Notes under the pieces: generated by a model | Seen by the model: only the letters and a program-made list of their open reading frames with translations | Databases searched by the model: none | Told to the model about the DNA's origin: nothing | From: an uncultured Clostridiaceae bacterium | Lineage (GTDB): Bacteria; Bacillota; Clostridia; TANB77; CAG-508 | Length of the DNA: 56,120 nt | Assembly: GCA_946628065.1 (NCBI GenBank) | Contig: CAMOWC010000009.1 | Span: forward strand, 1 to 56,120 | Direction: 5' to 3' | Shown: positions 27,069 through 36,292 of the stretch, in pieces | Position numbering within the stretch: position 1 is the stretch's first letter | Layout of the letters: each line of letters opens with the position of its first letter | Program-made: the position numbers and the translations under genes

Positions 27069-27855
27069 TTAGCTCCTTTGTCTATCGTAAATGTTTGATC
27101 TTATTTGTAATTTAAAATAATAATGGTCTTTCCCCATAGTCGCCGCTTTTGTGTCTTTTTCATCGTCACCTTCCCAATACCATTCTAAAGTATATACATT
27201 AATTGAATCCTTTGGTACAATAATATTTTCTATTCCAAGTTCATTAATGCCAACATATTCGTCACTGCTTCCTTTTATATAAATGTTATCTACTTTTAGT
27301 CTATACTTCATATTTATATAGCTACTCATGTCATCTTCAAATTTAATATCATAAATCATATCGTATCTCGATTTGTTTTTTACACTAAATTTATATGTAC
27401 CACTCGACATTGGAGCTATTTTTCTTTCTCCGGTTACTGTCTTTTACTCCAAAAATATTAAGTTTTGTATCATTTTGTATTTGTAGGTTTTCCTCTGTAA
27501 GCTCAATTCCTTCTACTTCCCATGCTGTTACCGAATTTAATCCAAAAGTTATTATTTTGTAGCAAATGAAAAGCAAAAGTAGTATGATTATTATATTTAA
27601 AGCTATAATAAATTTTGTGGTTTTTTTACCTTTATTTTCTTCTTCAATGTTAACTTCGTTTAGTATTTCTCTGTCATGAATTTCTGTATTTCCTTCAACA
27701 TATTCTTTAAAAGAGTCAGTTTCCCCCTGGGTATCAGCTACTTCTGATTCATTGGGTCTATTGTTGATTGTTTCTACACTGGCCTCTGTGTTAAATTCTT
27801 TGTTTTCTGTTCCTTCTGTTTTTTCTTTTTCCAGTTGTTGTTGTTCCACAATCAC
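27069..27855 (-). CDS. Membrane-anchored TapA-like/accessory protein, with one CGG recoding site
   Basis: In the plain frame this is two ORFs, of 154 and 113 codons. Dropping the C of CGG at 27432 joins KDSNGERKIAPMSSGTYKFS and yields one 261-residue protein. It has an acidic N-terminal 80 residues, a membrane helix (KFIIALNIIIILLLLFICYK), and an outer beta-rich domain similar in style to TapA/TasA-type proteins (WEVEGIELTEE, FSVKNKSRYD, VYTLEWYWEG). The start is GTG after AAAGGAGC. Its end is 4 nt before the second SipW start. Its position between the two SipW/TasA pairs suggests a role in anchoring or assembling the fibre. Confidence 0.72.
27429..27432 (-). other. CGGA recoding site 3 (TapA-like gene)
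   Basis: AAC then C-GGA. Omitting C27432 fuses the two halves of the protein. Confidence 0.8.
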
Positions 27856-27926
27856 GTCTGCTCCTTTCTTAAGTTCTTAAATATGCTCACAAAAACACAT
27901 CATGCTTTTGTCAGCATATTTATTTA

Positions 27927-27953
27927 AAAGGGCAGGCAAAGCACCTGCCCTTT
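27927..27953 (-). terminator. Terminator behind the first TasA-like gene
   Basis: AAAGGGCAGG pairs with CCTGCCCTTT around a 7-nt loop. A T-rich run follows on the minus strand. It may be partly leaky and set a high ratio of TasA-like protein to downstream genes. Confidence 0.8.
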
Positions 27954-27974
27954 CTATTTTAATTTCTACATAAA

Positions 27975-28652
27975 TTAGTCAACCTGTGTAGCAACTATTG
28001 TTGCTGTTACAGTTGCTGTAGGTCTTGTAGTTTGAGCTGCAATACCTAATGTTGTATCTGTTGTGTCATTTTGTGTTGATGTGTATTGAGAGCTTTGTGC
28101 TCCTGTATATGCCCATCTCCATTGCACTGGAACTGTTCCTGTAGCACCCATGTTAAGTGCTACATCTGTAACTCCAACATCTATTGCACCTGTTTCTGCA
28201 TCTGGTTTAACCCATGTTGTTCCATTTGTGCTGAATTCTAGTGGAATATTTGAAGCATTTGTTAAAACAAATGACATAGAATATGTAGCATCAACTTCTG
28301 AAGTGTTTTCTACAGATACACTAAAGCTTCCTGAAGTACCAGGTGCTATAAGCTTGTCTTCAGCTGTTGCTCCTCCTGTTACACTTTTTCCACTAGCAAC
28401 ACCTGCAACATTAGCTTCAGCTGTTCCATCAGAATCTTTTATTGATGAGAATAGATCTAGTTCAATCTCTTGAGGTGTTGCAGTTGCTATTTCAGTAGTT
28501 CCAACTTTAATTGACCATTTTGCTACTGATACAGTATCAACACCTGTAGCTGTAGATGTATATTTTGCATATGTTCCAGCTACTAACATGATAACTATCA
28601 TTGTTAAAGCTAAAAGAATAATTACAAATTTAGCTAGTTTTTTATCTTTCAT
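27975..28652 (-). CDS. TasA-like fibre protein
   Basis: The 225-residue protein starts MKDKKLAKFVIILLALTMIV and continues with a SipW-type leader end, AGTYAKYTSTATG, then VAKWSIKVG. It is Ala/Thr/Ser-rich, has no cysteine and carries few charges, all features of TasA/camelysin proteins that form extracellular fibres. SGSFSVSVENTSEVDATYSM is a typical TasA-like strand. A strong ribosome site (AAAGGGGGG) and a following terminator suggest high expression. It lies behind the first SipW gene. Confidence 0.82.
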   Translation of the reverse strand: MKDKKLAKFVIILLALTMIVIMLVAGTYAKYTSTATGVDTVSVAKWSIKVGTTEIATATPQEIELDLFSSIKDSDGTAEANVAGVASGKSVTGGATAEDKLIAPGTSGSFSVSVENTSEVDATYSMSFVLTNASNIPLEFSTNGTTWVKPDAETGAIDVGVTDVALNMGATGTVPVQWRWAYTGAQSSQYTSTQNDTTDTTLGIAAQTTRPTATVTATIVATQVD

Positions 28653-28716
28653 TTGTATTTCCCCCCTTTCTTTTGTTTGAATTAGTTTTATAAATTTTAA
28701 AAAGTTAATAGCAAAA

Positions 28717-29325
28717 TTATTTATTTAGTCTTTCTTTCTGTAATTCCTCGTTTTGTTTCTTTAAATTTTCTATCTCCTGTTCCATTTGTCTCTGTTTGCT
28801 TGCTTTTTCTTTTAAATATTGTCTATCTTCTGCACTTTCTTTTAAGTGTACAACTATAAGTAATAAAAATGGTATTGAAAGGCAAGCTATCATTCCTGTT
28901 GGTGTTTGCATAAACATAGCTAGATTCCCTAATTTACTTATTTTGAATTGGTAAACTCCCTCTATATCTTCAGGTAGTACATATCCTATGTCTTCTGTAT
29001 TGTTGTTGTCTCCTTTAGTTACATATTTTGTTTGCCCTTCTTCTTTAACTATTTTTACTATTCTATGTGTTACAACAACTTCTCCTGTTCTAAATGCAAT
29101 TACATCATTTACCTTTAGATTATCGGTTCCAACATCTTTTACCATTGCAAGGTCTCCTGGATAGATTTCTTTTTCCATTGAGCCTGATAATACTATAAAT
29201 GGTTTCCATCCAAGGAATGAAGGTATTTCGTCTGGTTTTACTATTGAATTTATTAAAATAACCCCGCTTATAAGCAATATTGGTAGCAATATAATGATCA
29301 ATATTATGCTAATTGCTTTCCTCAT
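28717..29325 (-). CDS. sipW: SipW-like signal peptidase I (first copy)
   Basis: The 202-residue enzyme has LSGSMEKEIYPGDLAMVKD (catalytic Ser) and VVTHRIVKI (catalytic His), in the ER-type Ser-His arrangement of SipW. There is an N-terminal membrane helix and another near residue 150, then a charged coiled tail. It is the first gene of the fibre cluster, with AAGGAGG and a consensus promoter upstream. Confidence 0.88.
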   Translation of the reverse strand: MRKAISIILIIILLPILLISGVILINSIVKPDEIPSFLGWKPFIVLSGSMEKEIYPGDLAMVKDVGTDNLKVNDVIAFRTGEVVVTHRIVKIVKEEGQTKYVTKGDNNNTEDIGYVLPEDIEGVYQFKISKLGNLAMFMQTPTGMIACLSIPFLLLIVVHLKESAEDRQYLKEKASKQRQMEQEIENLKKQNEELQKERLNK

Positions 29326-29375
29326 TTATTTGTTTACCTCCTTAATACCTTTAGCTCGATAATGTGTACATTTAG

Positions 29376-29404
29376 AGTATACCATGTCGAAAAAATGTTG
29401 TAAA
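29376..29404 (-). promoter_or_regulatory. Sigma-A-type promoter of the SipW/TasA cluster
   Basis: Minus-strand TTTACA (29404-29399), a 17-bp spacer and TATACT (29381-29376) stand about 50 bp upstream of the first gene. Confidence 0.75.
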
Positions 29405-29495
29405 TGAAAAATAAGTAAACTTAACATATTTGTAATGTAATTGTAATAATGTTGTAACAAACGCTAATTAGGTCGCTATATTTTTTCTTGTAAGC

Positions 29496-29530
29496 AAAAA
29501 GATTTGCCATTTAAAATGACAAATCTTTTT
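29496..29530 (-). terminator. Terminator behind the family 2 glycosyltransferase
   Basis: A 17-bp stem with one mismatch (AAAAAGATTTGYCATTT type) around a very short loop, ending in a T-run, directly at the stop of the gene ending at 29534. Confidence 0.85.
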
Positions 29531-29533
29531 TGT

Positions 29534-30346
29534 TTATACTTCCCCATATAGGCCTATTAAAGTATTATCTAACCTTTTTTTACACATTCTTATTTCTTTT
29601 TTTATGATTATATCTATTTCTGGTGTATATTCTGTTTCCCTCATCTTAAGTAAATCATTTAAATTATTTATTGTGTCTTCAACATTTTTTAAGTTTATCG
29701 TTGTAGTCATACTGTTTACTCTTCCGCTAGTATACTTATGAACAACAAAATCTGCGATTTTAGAGGTTTTTGCTTTCATTACACCGCTATATACAAAAAG
29801 TACATCTTCATAGAAAATGTTTTCTTTAAATCTTATTCCATTTTCATTTAAGTATTCCCTTCTCCAACATTTGCTCCACGGATTTGGGTATTTATCTATA
29901 GCAGCTTTGAATGTTTTAGTACAGGTTTCAGGTGTTGGAATAACTAATTCTTCTCTGTCTCCTTCTATTTTAAATCCAAGATATATAACATCTGTCTCAT
30001 CATCACCTATTACTTTGTCAAGTTTCTCTAGCACATCATCTGCTGCTAAATAATCATCCCCATCTAGGAAAACAATATACTCTCCTTTTGCAACTGCTAA
30101 ACCAGTGTTTCTTGCCCCTCCTGCTTTTTTATTTTGCTCGTGCTCTAAATAAATAATATTATCATATTTTTCTTTTGTTTCTAATATTTTTTGTTTTGTG
30201 CTATCTGTTGATGCATCATTTACAACTATTATTTCAATATTTTTTAATGTTTGTTTTGCTGCACTTTCAAGTGCTCTTTGAACATAGTCTGCAATATTAT
30301 ATGCTGCAATTATTACGCTAAATCTTATTTTTGTATCGTTTTCCAT
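29534..30346 (-). CDS. Family 2 glycosyltransferase
   Basis: The 270-residue GT-A enzyme starts FSVIIAAYNIADYVQRALES. It has VNDASTDSTKQ and the metal-binding VFLDGDDYL (about residue 95). It uses a nucleotide sugar in the cytosol, probably for a surface polysaccharide or glycoprotein. The acceptor is unknown. It lies next to a family 4 enzyme and the fibre cluster. Confidence 0.9.
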   Translation of the reverse strand: MENDTKIRFSVIIAAYNIADYVQRALESAAKQTLKNIEIIVVNDASTDSTKQKILETKEKYDNIIYLEHEQNKKAGGARNTGLAVAKGEYIVFLDGDDYLAADDVLEKLDKVIGDDETDVIYLGFKIEGDREELVIPTPETCTKTFKAAIDKYPNPWSKCWRREYLNENGIRFKENIFYEDVLFVYSGVMKAKTSKIADFVVHKYTSGRVNSMTTTINLKNVEDTINNLNDLLKMRETEYTPEIDIIIKKEIRMCKKRLDNTLIGLYGEV

Positions 30347-30415
30347 TGTTTGCCCCTTTCATTTTTTAACTGCTTGTTAGTATAGCATATTTATTTGAAT
30401 ATGCCAATACCTTCC

Positions 30416-31561
30416 TTAAACTCTGCTGGCTGGTCCGTTTTTTATTTTTAATTCTGTTTTATTTATGACTGATTCAAACATCTCTATAATATTCTCTGCA
30501 GCCTTTTGTCCAGTCCATTCAGTTGTTATATAATTATATGCTTTTTTTGAATATTTTGTTCTTAATTCTTTGTTATTTATTAATTGCTTAACCTTGCTCT
30601 CCAGGTCATTATAGTTCGCATACATTAATCCATTATCACAGTCTCCTATTAGGAATGGAACTGAACCCATTTTTTTATTTGCAACAATAGCACATCCAGC
30701 ATTCATAGATTCATTTATAACTGCTCCCCATCCTTCATAGCTGTCACTTGTTCCAATAAAAATGTTGGCTTTTTCCATATATTCTCTAACTTCATTGCTT
30801 GGAACTTGCCCTACTATATCTACTACGTCCTCAAGGTTTTGTTTTCTTACTCTATTTCTCATTTTTTGCTCAAGCTTTCCAGTTCCTAGCATCTGTATGT
30901 TAAATTTATATCCTTGTGTCTTTAAATTCTTAGCCAGTTTTAATACTATCTCTGGATGTTTCCAATTTATAAATCTTGCAACCCAAATTAATTGTATTTT
31001 TTTATTATTTTCTTTTTGCTCTATCAATTTGTCTATGTCATATAAATTATTTTCTAAGAAGTAGCCCCATTTATATGTTTTGCCCTTATATAAACCTAAC
31101 TTGTTAAAGTCACGTGCTCCATATGCATTAGCACATAGCATGTATAAGTTTTTGTTTTTTCTGTATTTAATGTGTCTATTCCAAAATAGTAGCATTTTGT
31201 CTTTATTTAACACCGTACTCCAAAATCCATCTGGAAAAATGAATACTCTTGCCCTATATCTAAATGTAAGTTTATCGAGCTTTAATCTCTCTTCTATTAG
31301 TTCATCTGTTGTAGATCCTATAATTACAACATCGCTTTCAATAGCAAGTTTTTTTGCCTCGTTGTACTGCTTTTCATCTTCATAGCTTCTTACTACATAA
31401 TCATACTTTTGGTCAAGATCTTCAAACCCTAAATCTAGTCTCCATTGGAATATTTTGACTGTTGATACGAATTTAAAATCATCGCCCAGTCTTTTATACA
31501 TTTCATTGCAAAAAGATGTCTGGTGGTGGGTTAAAAAATTAGAATAGAATGTAACTTTCAT
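30416..31561 (-). CDS. Family 4 glycosyltransferase
   Basis: A 381-residue GT-B enzyme. The C-terminal domain has IQLIWVARFINWKHPEIVLK, then GTGKLEQKMR and GTSDSYEGWGAVINESMNAG with the usual E-x7-E region. It probably builds a cell-surface glycan with its neighbour at 29534. The start is ATG after AAAGGAGC. Confidence 0.88.
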   Translation of the reverse strand: MKVTFYSNFLTHHQTSFCNEMYKRLGDDFKFVSTVKIFQWRLDLGFEDLDQKYDYVVRSYEDEKQYNEAKKLAIESDVVIIGSTTDELIEERLKLDKLTFRYRARVFIFPDGFWSTVLNKDKMLLFWNRHIKYRKNKNLYMLCANAYGARDFNKLGLYKGKTYKWGYFLENNLYDIDKLIEQKENNKKIQLIWVARFINWKHPEIVLKLAKNLKTQGYKFNIQMLGTGKLEQKMRNRVRKQNLEDVVDIVGQVPSNEVREYMEKANIFIGTSDSYEGWGAVINESMNAGCAIVANKKMGSVPFLIGDCDNGLMYANYNDLESKVKQLINNKELRTKYSKKAYNYITTEWTGQKAAENIIEMFESVINKTELKIKNGPASRV

Positions 31562-31590
31562 ATTTTAGCTCCTTTTTTAATTTTATTTTC

Positions 31591-32683
31591 TCATCGTGTC
31601 GGCAAGTCAGGATCTATCCTTGCTCTGCCAGTTTGAATCTGCCTAGTATTATGCAGTTCTGAAAGTTCTACACCATTGGCTTTTGATAATACTTCCAGTT
31701 TTGATGTCATACTTTCAAGTAAATATCTTCTGTGATGTGCCATAACGTATGGTATTTGTCTTAAGCTCATTAGTTCAGTATAAAATGCATCATTTCCTTT
31801 GGCAAATACAGCGTTTCCCAAATTGTGATCTGCTCTTGCAATTTCTAAGAATGCTGCTCTATAGCTCTCTTTTAGCATTAATGATAATACAGTATTTGTA
31901 CTCCTTGCACAAGGTATTGGTTGTCCATTTAAGTCTATAAATTCGCCTCGAATAGGCTGTGCCGCCCTGCTTGACAATTCATTTAATTTAGGTAAAAAAG
32001 GCAAAGTATTCTCCGCTTCTCTAAAAAGGTCTGGATGTCTTTGATAAGTAAATCTAATCAATTGGTTTACATACTCTAGTTCTCTTTCATGACAATAGAT
32101 TACAATTTTTTCTCCTCTTGGATTCCTTGCATTCGTTCTGTTGCCACAAAATTTTAGATAAAAATTTGGATTAGTATTATATGCTAGAAGGTGACCTGCT
32201 AAAGTTGCAATGTTTCCATTATTACAATTAATATACACCCTTCTTAAATCTCTATTATCAGGATGTTGCCTTCTCACTCCCGCAATATGATAAAAAGACG
32301 GTGCATCCGTTTGGCCTTGCAATGTAATATTATATTTATTCTCTTCCATTATGTAAGATAAAACATTCTCTTCTGCTATTTGGTTGTGTTCTATTTCTTG
32401 AGGCGTAGCAGGTCTACCATTCATCCTAATTAATCCAGAATATGCCAAACGAGAAAAATCACTAGGTCTAATATTACTGTGTCGCTGAGAAATACCATAA
32501 TAAGATTCTAAAAATCTACATAGCTCGCCTTCCATTTTTGCAGATATAGTTATACTTTGTTGTTCTATCATCCATCTTTTTGGTTGATGACCGCGTCTTA
32601 TTATCTCTTGGGTGTCCGTCTCCTAGCATTTTTGGTTTATCTTTTTTTATAATCTTCTCAAAAAAATCTCTTATAGCCCCCAT
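31591..32683 (-). CDS. Hypothetical protein, with one predicted CGG recoding site
   Basis: No family is recognised. The ORF from 32571 encodes 326 residues. Upstream ATG 32683 encodes MGAIRDFFEKIIKKDKPKML and runs into ACG-CGG-T at 32593. Omitting that C continues TGHQPKRWMIEQQSITIS, in phase with the main ORF, giving 363 residues. A good promoter stands immediately before ATG 32683, which supports the longer reading, although the ribosome site there is weak (GGTGAT). The protein is mixed alpha/beta and soluble, with CGNRTNARNPRG and a Leu-rich C-terminus. If the extension is wrong, translation starts at ATG 32571. Confidence 0.6.
32590..32593 (-). other. CGGT recoding site 4 (unknown gene)
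   Basis: ACG then C-GGT. Found by looking for a CGG that would link an upstream start to the ORF. Weaker than the other sites because no homologue is known to me. Confidence 0.55.
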
Positions 32684-32699
32684 ATTATCACCAATATTA

Positions 32700-32729
32700 A
32701 TAATATGACAAAATGTGACAAATAGTCAA
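32700..32729 (-). promoter_or_regulatory. Promoter of the gene ending at 31591
   Basis: Minus-strand TTGACT (32729-32724), 18-bp spacer, TATTAT (32705-32700). The plus-strand word TGACAAA occurs twice, 9 bp apart, in the same stretch. Confidence 0.65.
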
Positions 32730-32770
32730 GTGTTTTGTTTTTTATGTAGAGTAAAAACTTTTTCAGAGTT

Positions 32771-34759
32771 TTAAACGTATAGTTCTATCTTTGTTCCACT
32801 ATATATAGTCAAGCCAGGTTTTGGCATTTGGTTTTTTACCTTTGCCTCATCATTATTTTTTTCTACATCTGAATTCAAATTAGTATCTAATCCTGTTTCT
32901 TTTAAAGCTTTTATCGCCTCTGTTACTGTTAATCCACGTACTTCTGGCACTATTACCTCTTGTTTTTTTTCTACTTGTTCTGTGTTGTCCGGTGCAATCT
33001 CTAATGCTGGCAATAATTCTCCTAAAACTTGTGATGCGATTGGTGCTGCAACTCCTCCTCCTTGGTGGCCTCCTTCTCCTGTTGGATTGTAAAGTGTAAT
33101 TAGCATTACAATTTGGGGATCTGATATTGGCGCTACACCAACAAAAGAAGTTACATACTTTCCCGTATTTACTCCATCTTCTGAAGTTCCTGTTTTACCC
33201 CCTATTCGGTATCCTCTTACTTGTGCATTTTTTCCTGTACCTTCAGCCACAACTGATTCCATCATGCTTAATACTTGTTTAGAAGTTTTTTCAGAAATTG
33301 CCCTCGATTGAACTCTTGTCTCAATGTTTTGAACTTCTCCTGTATTTATATCTATTATTTGTTTTACAATTCTAGGCTCCATTAGTACGCCACCATTAGC
33401 AATTGTTGAAACCATTCTCACCATCTGCAAAGGAGTTACCTCAAATCTTTGTCCAAAACTAATTGTAGCAAGTTCAACAGGGCCAACTTTAGCTTCTGGT
33501 AAAAAAATTCCTTTAGCTTCTCCCGTTAGTTTGATATGTGTATAATCCAAGAGACCAAATCTCTCTAAATAGTTGTAATACTTTTCTTTTCCTACTTTTT
33601 GGCCTAAGCCTATAAAGACCGGATTACACGAATTCATTAATGCTTGCCTTAAGCTTTCTGCTCCATGAGGCCTATAATATCTCCAGCATTTGATTCTAAC
33701 TCCTGCAATTTCAATTCCACCAGAGCAGTTGAATTCTCCTGCTTTATCTGTTGTAGTTATTCCTTCCTCAAGGGCAGCAGATGCAGTTAATAGCTTAAAC
33801 GTTGACCCTGGTTCATAGCTATCAGCAATCGCTTTATTTCGCCACATTTTTTGTCTTGCAATATTTTTGTCATTAGCGGGCATTGTTTCCCAGACTGCTT
33901 TAAGCTCATCTGTATTAGGTTCATATGGTTCATTCAAATTATAGTCTGGATATGTTGCCATAGCTATAATATCTCCAGTTTTTGGGTTCATTACAATAAT
34001 ATTGCCACCATCGGTACAAGCATTATCTATGCATGCTTCTTTTAAATACTTTTCTACTATTGCTTGTGCAGACATGTTTATTGATAGTACAATGTCTTTC
34101 CCATTTATAGCAGGTGTATATTCTTCTCCTTCGTCTAATAATCCTCCCCCTTTACCGTCTGCAATCTTTGCAATATTACCTTTTTCACCTTTTAGAATAT
34201 CATCGTAAGTTGCCTCTATCCCGTCTAATCCTTGATTATCAGTTCCACAAAATCCTATTACGTGAGACGCTAAATTGTTGTATGGGTAATACCTTTTTGT
34301 GTCTTCATCGATGTTTACACCATTAGTAATATTATTTTCCTTTAGCCATTTTCTAAGTTCATTTGTTTTTTCTTTTGAAACACGTTTAGCTATTGTTTCA
34401 ATCGAACTTCTTTTCTCTACTTTTTTTAATACTGTATCATATTCTAAATCAAATATGTCTGATAGAACTTTTGCAAGTTTGTCTTTATCGCTTTTATCAA
34501 TGTTAGTAGGATTTATTGAAACAGTTTCAACTGTTGCACTCATTGCTAATACGATTTTACCAGTGCTGTCATAAATTGTGCCACGTTCTGGATTAATATT
34601 TCTGTCCATAGTTTGTTGTGTATATGCTTTTGCTTGTAGTTCTTCCCCTTGAACAAATTGAATCCATCCAATTTTTAGAATAAGAGCAAAAAAAATGCTT
34701 ATAACAATATAAAGCATGTTCCTAATTCTTTTTTCTCTTTTTAGACTAGCTTCTAGCAT
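32771..34759 (-). CDS. SpoVD/PBP2-type transpeptidase with one PASTA domain
   Basis: A class B penicillin-binding protein of 662 residues that cross-links peptidoglycan at division or sporulation. One N-terminal membrane helix is followed by a dimerisation domain, the transpeptidase motifs STFK (YEPGSTFKLLTAS), SCN (MNSCNPVF) and KTGT (IGGKTGTSED), and one PASTA domain (VPEVRGLTVTEAIKALKETG). The ATG at 34759 is preferred because GGGAGATGG stands upstream; a longer reading begins with TTG. It follows ftsL, as pbpB/spoVD does in other Firmicutes. A paralogue is at 42561. Confidence 0.93.
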   Translation of the reverse strand: MLEASLKREKRIRNMLYIVISIFFALILKIGWIQFVQGEELQAKAYTQQTMDRNINPERGTIYDSTGKIVLAMSATVETVSINPTNIDKSDKDKLAKVLSDIFDLEYDTVLKKVEKRSSIETIAKRVSKEKTNELRKWLKENNITNGVNIDEDTKRYYPYNNLASHVIGFCGTDNQGLDGIEATYDDILKGEKGNIAKIADGKGGGLLDEGEEYTPAINGKDIVLSINMSAQAIVEKYLKEACIDNACTDGGNIIVMNPKTGDIIAMATYPDYNLNEPYEPNTDELKAVWETMPANDKNIARQKMWRNKAIADSYEPGSTFKLLTASAALEEGITTTDKAGEFNCSGGIEIAGVRIKCWRYYRPHGAESLRQALMNSCNPVFIGLGQKVGKEKYYNYLERFGLLDYTHIKLTGEAKGIFLPEAKVGPVELATISFGQRFEVTPLQMVRMVSTIANGGVLMEPRIVKQIIDINTGEVQNIETRVQSRAISEKTSKQVLSMMESVVAEGTGKNAQVRGYRIGGKTGTSEDGVNTGKYVTSFVGVAPISDPQIVMLITLYNPTGEGGHQGGGVAAPIASQVLGELLPALEIAPDNTEQVEKKQEVIVPEVRGLTVTEAIKALKETGLDTNLNSDVEKNNDEAKVKNQMPKPGLTIYSGTKIELYV

Positions 34760-34781
34760 TTGGCCATCTCCCAATTAAAAT

Positions 34782-34819
34782 AATAAAAGATTATCCATTT
34801 TTATAGATAATCTTTTATT
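34782..34819 (-). terminator. Hairpin between ftsL and the PBP gene
   Basis: A 14-bp perfect stem (34782-34795 with 34806-34819) overlaps the ftsL stop and is followed on the minus strand by TTATTTTAATT. It may attenuate transcription into the PBP gene. Confidence 0.65.
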
Positions 34820-35348
34820 TAAATATATTCTTAATATATGCTATTATGCTTTGAAGCAAGTCTGAATTTTCTTCTATTTTAACCTCTTCGGATCCTGCCT
34901 CAACATAGTCTTTTTTAGGTAAGTCTATGTAAATTGTTTGCTTACTATTTAGTTTTTGCATTCCGAGTTTTTCTTTCGCTAAAGTTTCTATCTGGCTAAG
35001 GTTTAAACTGTTTTGTATACTTACTTCTAACTGTTCATTTTCTTTCTTCACTTGTGAAATTTTTCTTTCTAAAGCTTGTTTTTGTGTAAATGCTTCATTT
35101 ATTTGTGAATTTCTAAATCCAATGGCATAGAGCACACTAAATCCAAGCACCAAATATACTACAATTTTAGCCTTCTTTTTTGCAAGTAAAGCTTTAGCTT
35201 TTTTTGTTTCTTGTTCTATTTGTTTTTTGCTTTTTGTGCTGGTTTTTTTTGGCTTTACTTGTTTCCTTTTAGGGTCTTCTTTAGGTTGTAGTTTTCTTGG
35301 GCTTGTCTCGTATTGGTATCTATTGTAGCTTCGTCCAGGAGCTGCCAT
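34815..35348 (-). CDS. ftsL: FtsL-like septum protein
   Basis: A 177-residue bitopic protein. It has a basic N-terminal cytosolic part (QPKEDPKRKQVKPKKTSTKS), one membrane helix (IVVYLVLGFSVLYAIG), then a leucine-zipper-like coiled coil (QALERKISQVKKENEQLE) and AKEKLGMQ, the FtsL/DivIC signature. It forms the FtsL-DivIC-DivIB complex at the septum. The ATG at 35348 is chosen; GAGGTG stands upstream. It lies between rsmH and a PBP gene, as expected. Confidence 0.85.
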   Translation of the reverse strand: MAAPGRSYNRYQYETSPRKLQPKEDPKRKQVKPKKTSTKSKKQIEQETKKAKALLAKKKAKIVVYLVLGFSVLYAIGFRNSQINEAFTQKQALERKISQVKKENEQLEVSIQNSLNLSQIETLAKEKLGMQKLNSKQTIYIDLPKKDYVEAGSEEVKIEENSDLLQSIIAYIKNIFK

Positions 35349-35358
35349 TTTCTTTAGT

Positions 35359-36292
35359 TCACCTCTTTTCAAAAATTCTAAGTTTCGCACTCTTGCTTCG
35401 TGAATTTTCTTTTTGTTCTTTTTCGCTCGGAATAATTGGTTTTCTTGTTATTATTCTACCTTTTGATGGGTTTCCACAAACACAATATGGTAAATCCGGT
35501 GGACACGTACACTTACCACTTGCATCAGCATACGCATTTTTAACTGCTCTATCCTCTAGTGAATGAAAAGTAATCGTGCATAGTCTTCCTTCAGGTGCTA
35601 GACATTCAATGCAGTCATTTATTGTATTTTGCAATGGTTTTATTTCATCATTTACTTCTATTCTAATTGCTTGAAATGATCTTTTAGCAGGGTGGCCTTC
35701 TTTTGATTGATATTTTCTTGGTATGCTTTTTCCTATAATTTCTACTAAATCCTTCGTAGTTTCAATTAGCTTTGTTTTACGCGCATTTATAATGTTTTTT
35801 GCAATTATTCTTGCAAATTTTTCTTCGCCATATTCATATAATATGTTTGCAATAGTCGCTTCATCATAATTGTTAACAACATCTTTAGCTGTTAGTTTTT
35901 GGGTTTTATCCATTCTCATATCTAGCTCAGCTTCCTGCATATAGCTAAATCCTCTAGCACCTTCATCTAGTTGGTATGAAGAAACCCCTAAATCCAACAG
36001 TATTCCGTCAACGCACTTTATTTCTAATTGCTTTAAAATATTTTTAATGTTGTCATGATTGTCATGGATATATGTAACATTTCCATATTCTTTTAATTTT
36101 TCCTTAGCTGCTTTTAGAGCTGCATCATCTCTGTCAATTCCTATTAGTCTACCATTACATGATAATCTTTTTGCAATTTCTAAGCTATGCCCTGCGCCTC
36201 CGAAGAGTCCCATCAACGTAAATTCCATCTTTTTTTATGCATAGCCCATCAATCACTTCTGTAAGTAAGACTGGCATGTGTTTAAACTCCAA
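35359..36292 (-). CDS. rsmH: RsmH, 16S rRNA C1402 N4-methyltransferase, with one CGG recoding site
   Basis: RsmH methylates C1402 of 16S rRNA in the P site of the decoding centre. Plain reading gives an N-terminally odd protein starting [11 protein letters not shown]. The true start is TTG at 36292 after [26 protein letters not shown], then GIYVDGTL, then C-GGA at 36202. Omitting that C gives [13 protein letters not shown], the invariant SAM motif, and joins the main ORF. The result is 310 residues, the family norm. [15 protein letters not shown] and [12 protein letters not shown] are intact. A P-site rRNA modification enzyme that is itself recoded is noteworthy. Confidence 0.92.
36199..36202 (-). 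other. CGGA recoding site 5 (rsmH)
   Basis: CTT then C-GGA. Omitting C36202 restores DGTLGGAGHS exactly. Confidence 0.9.
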
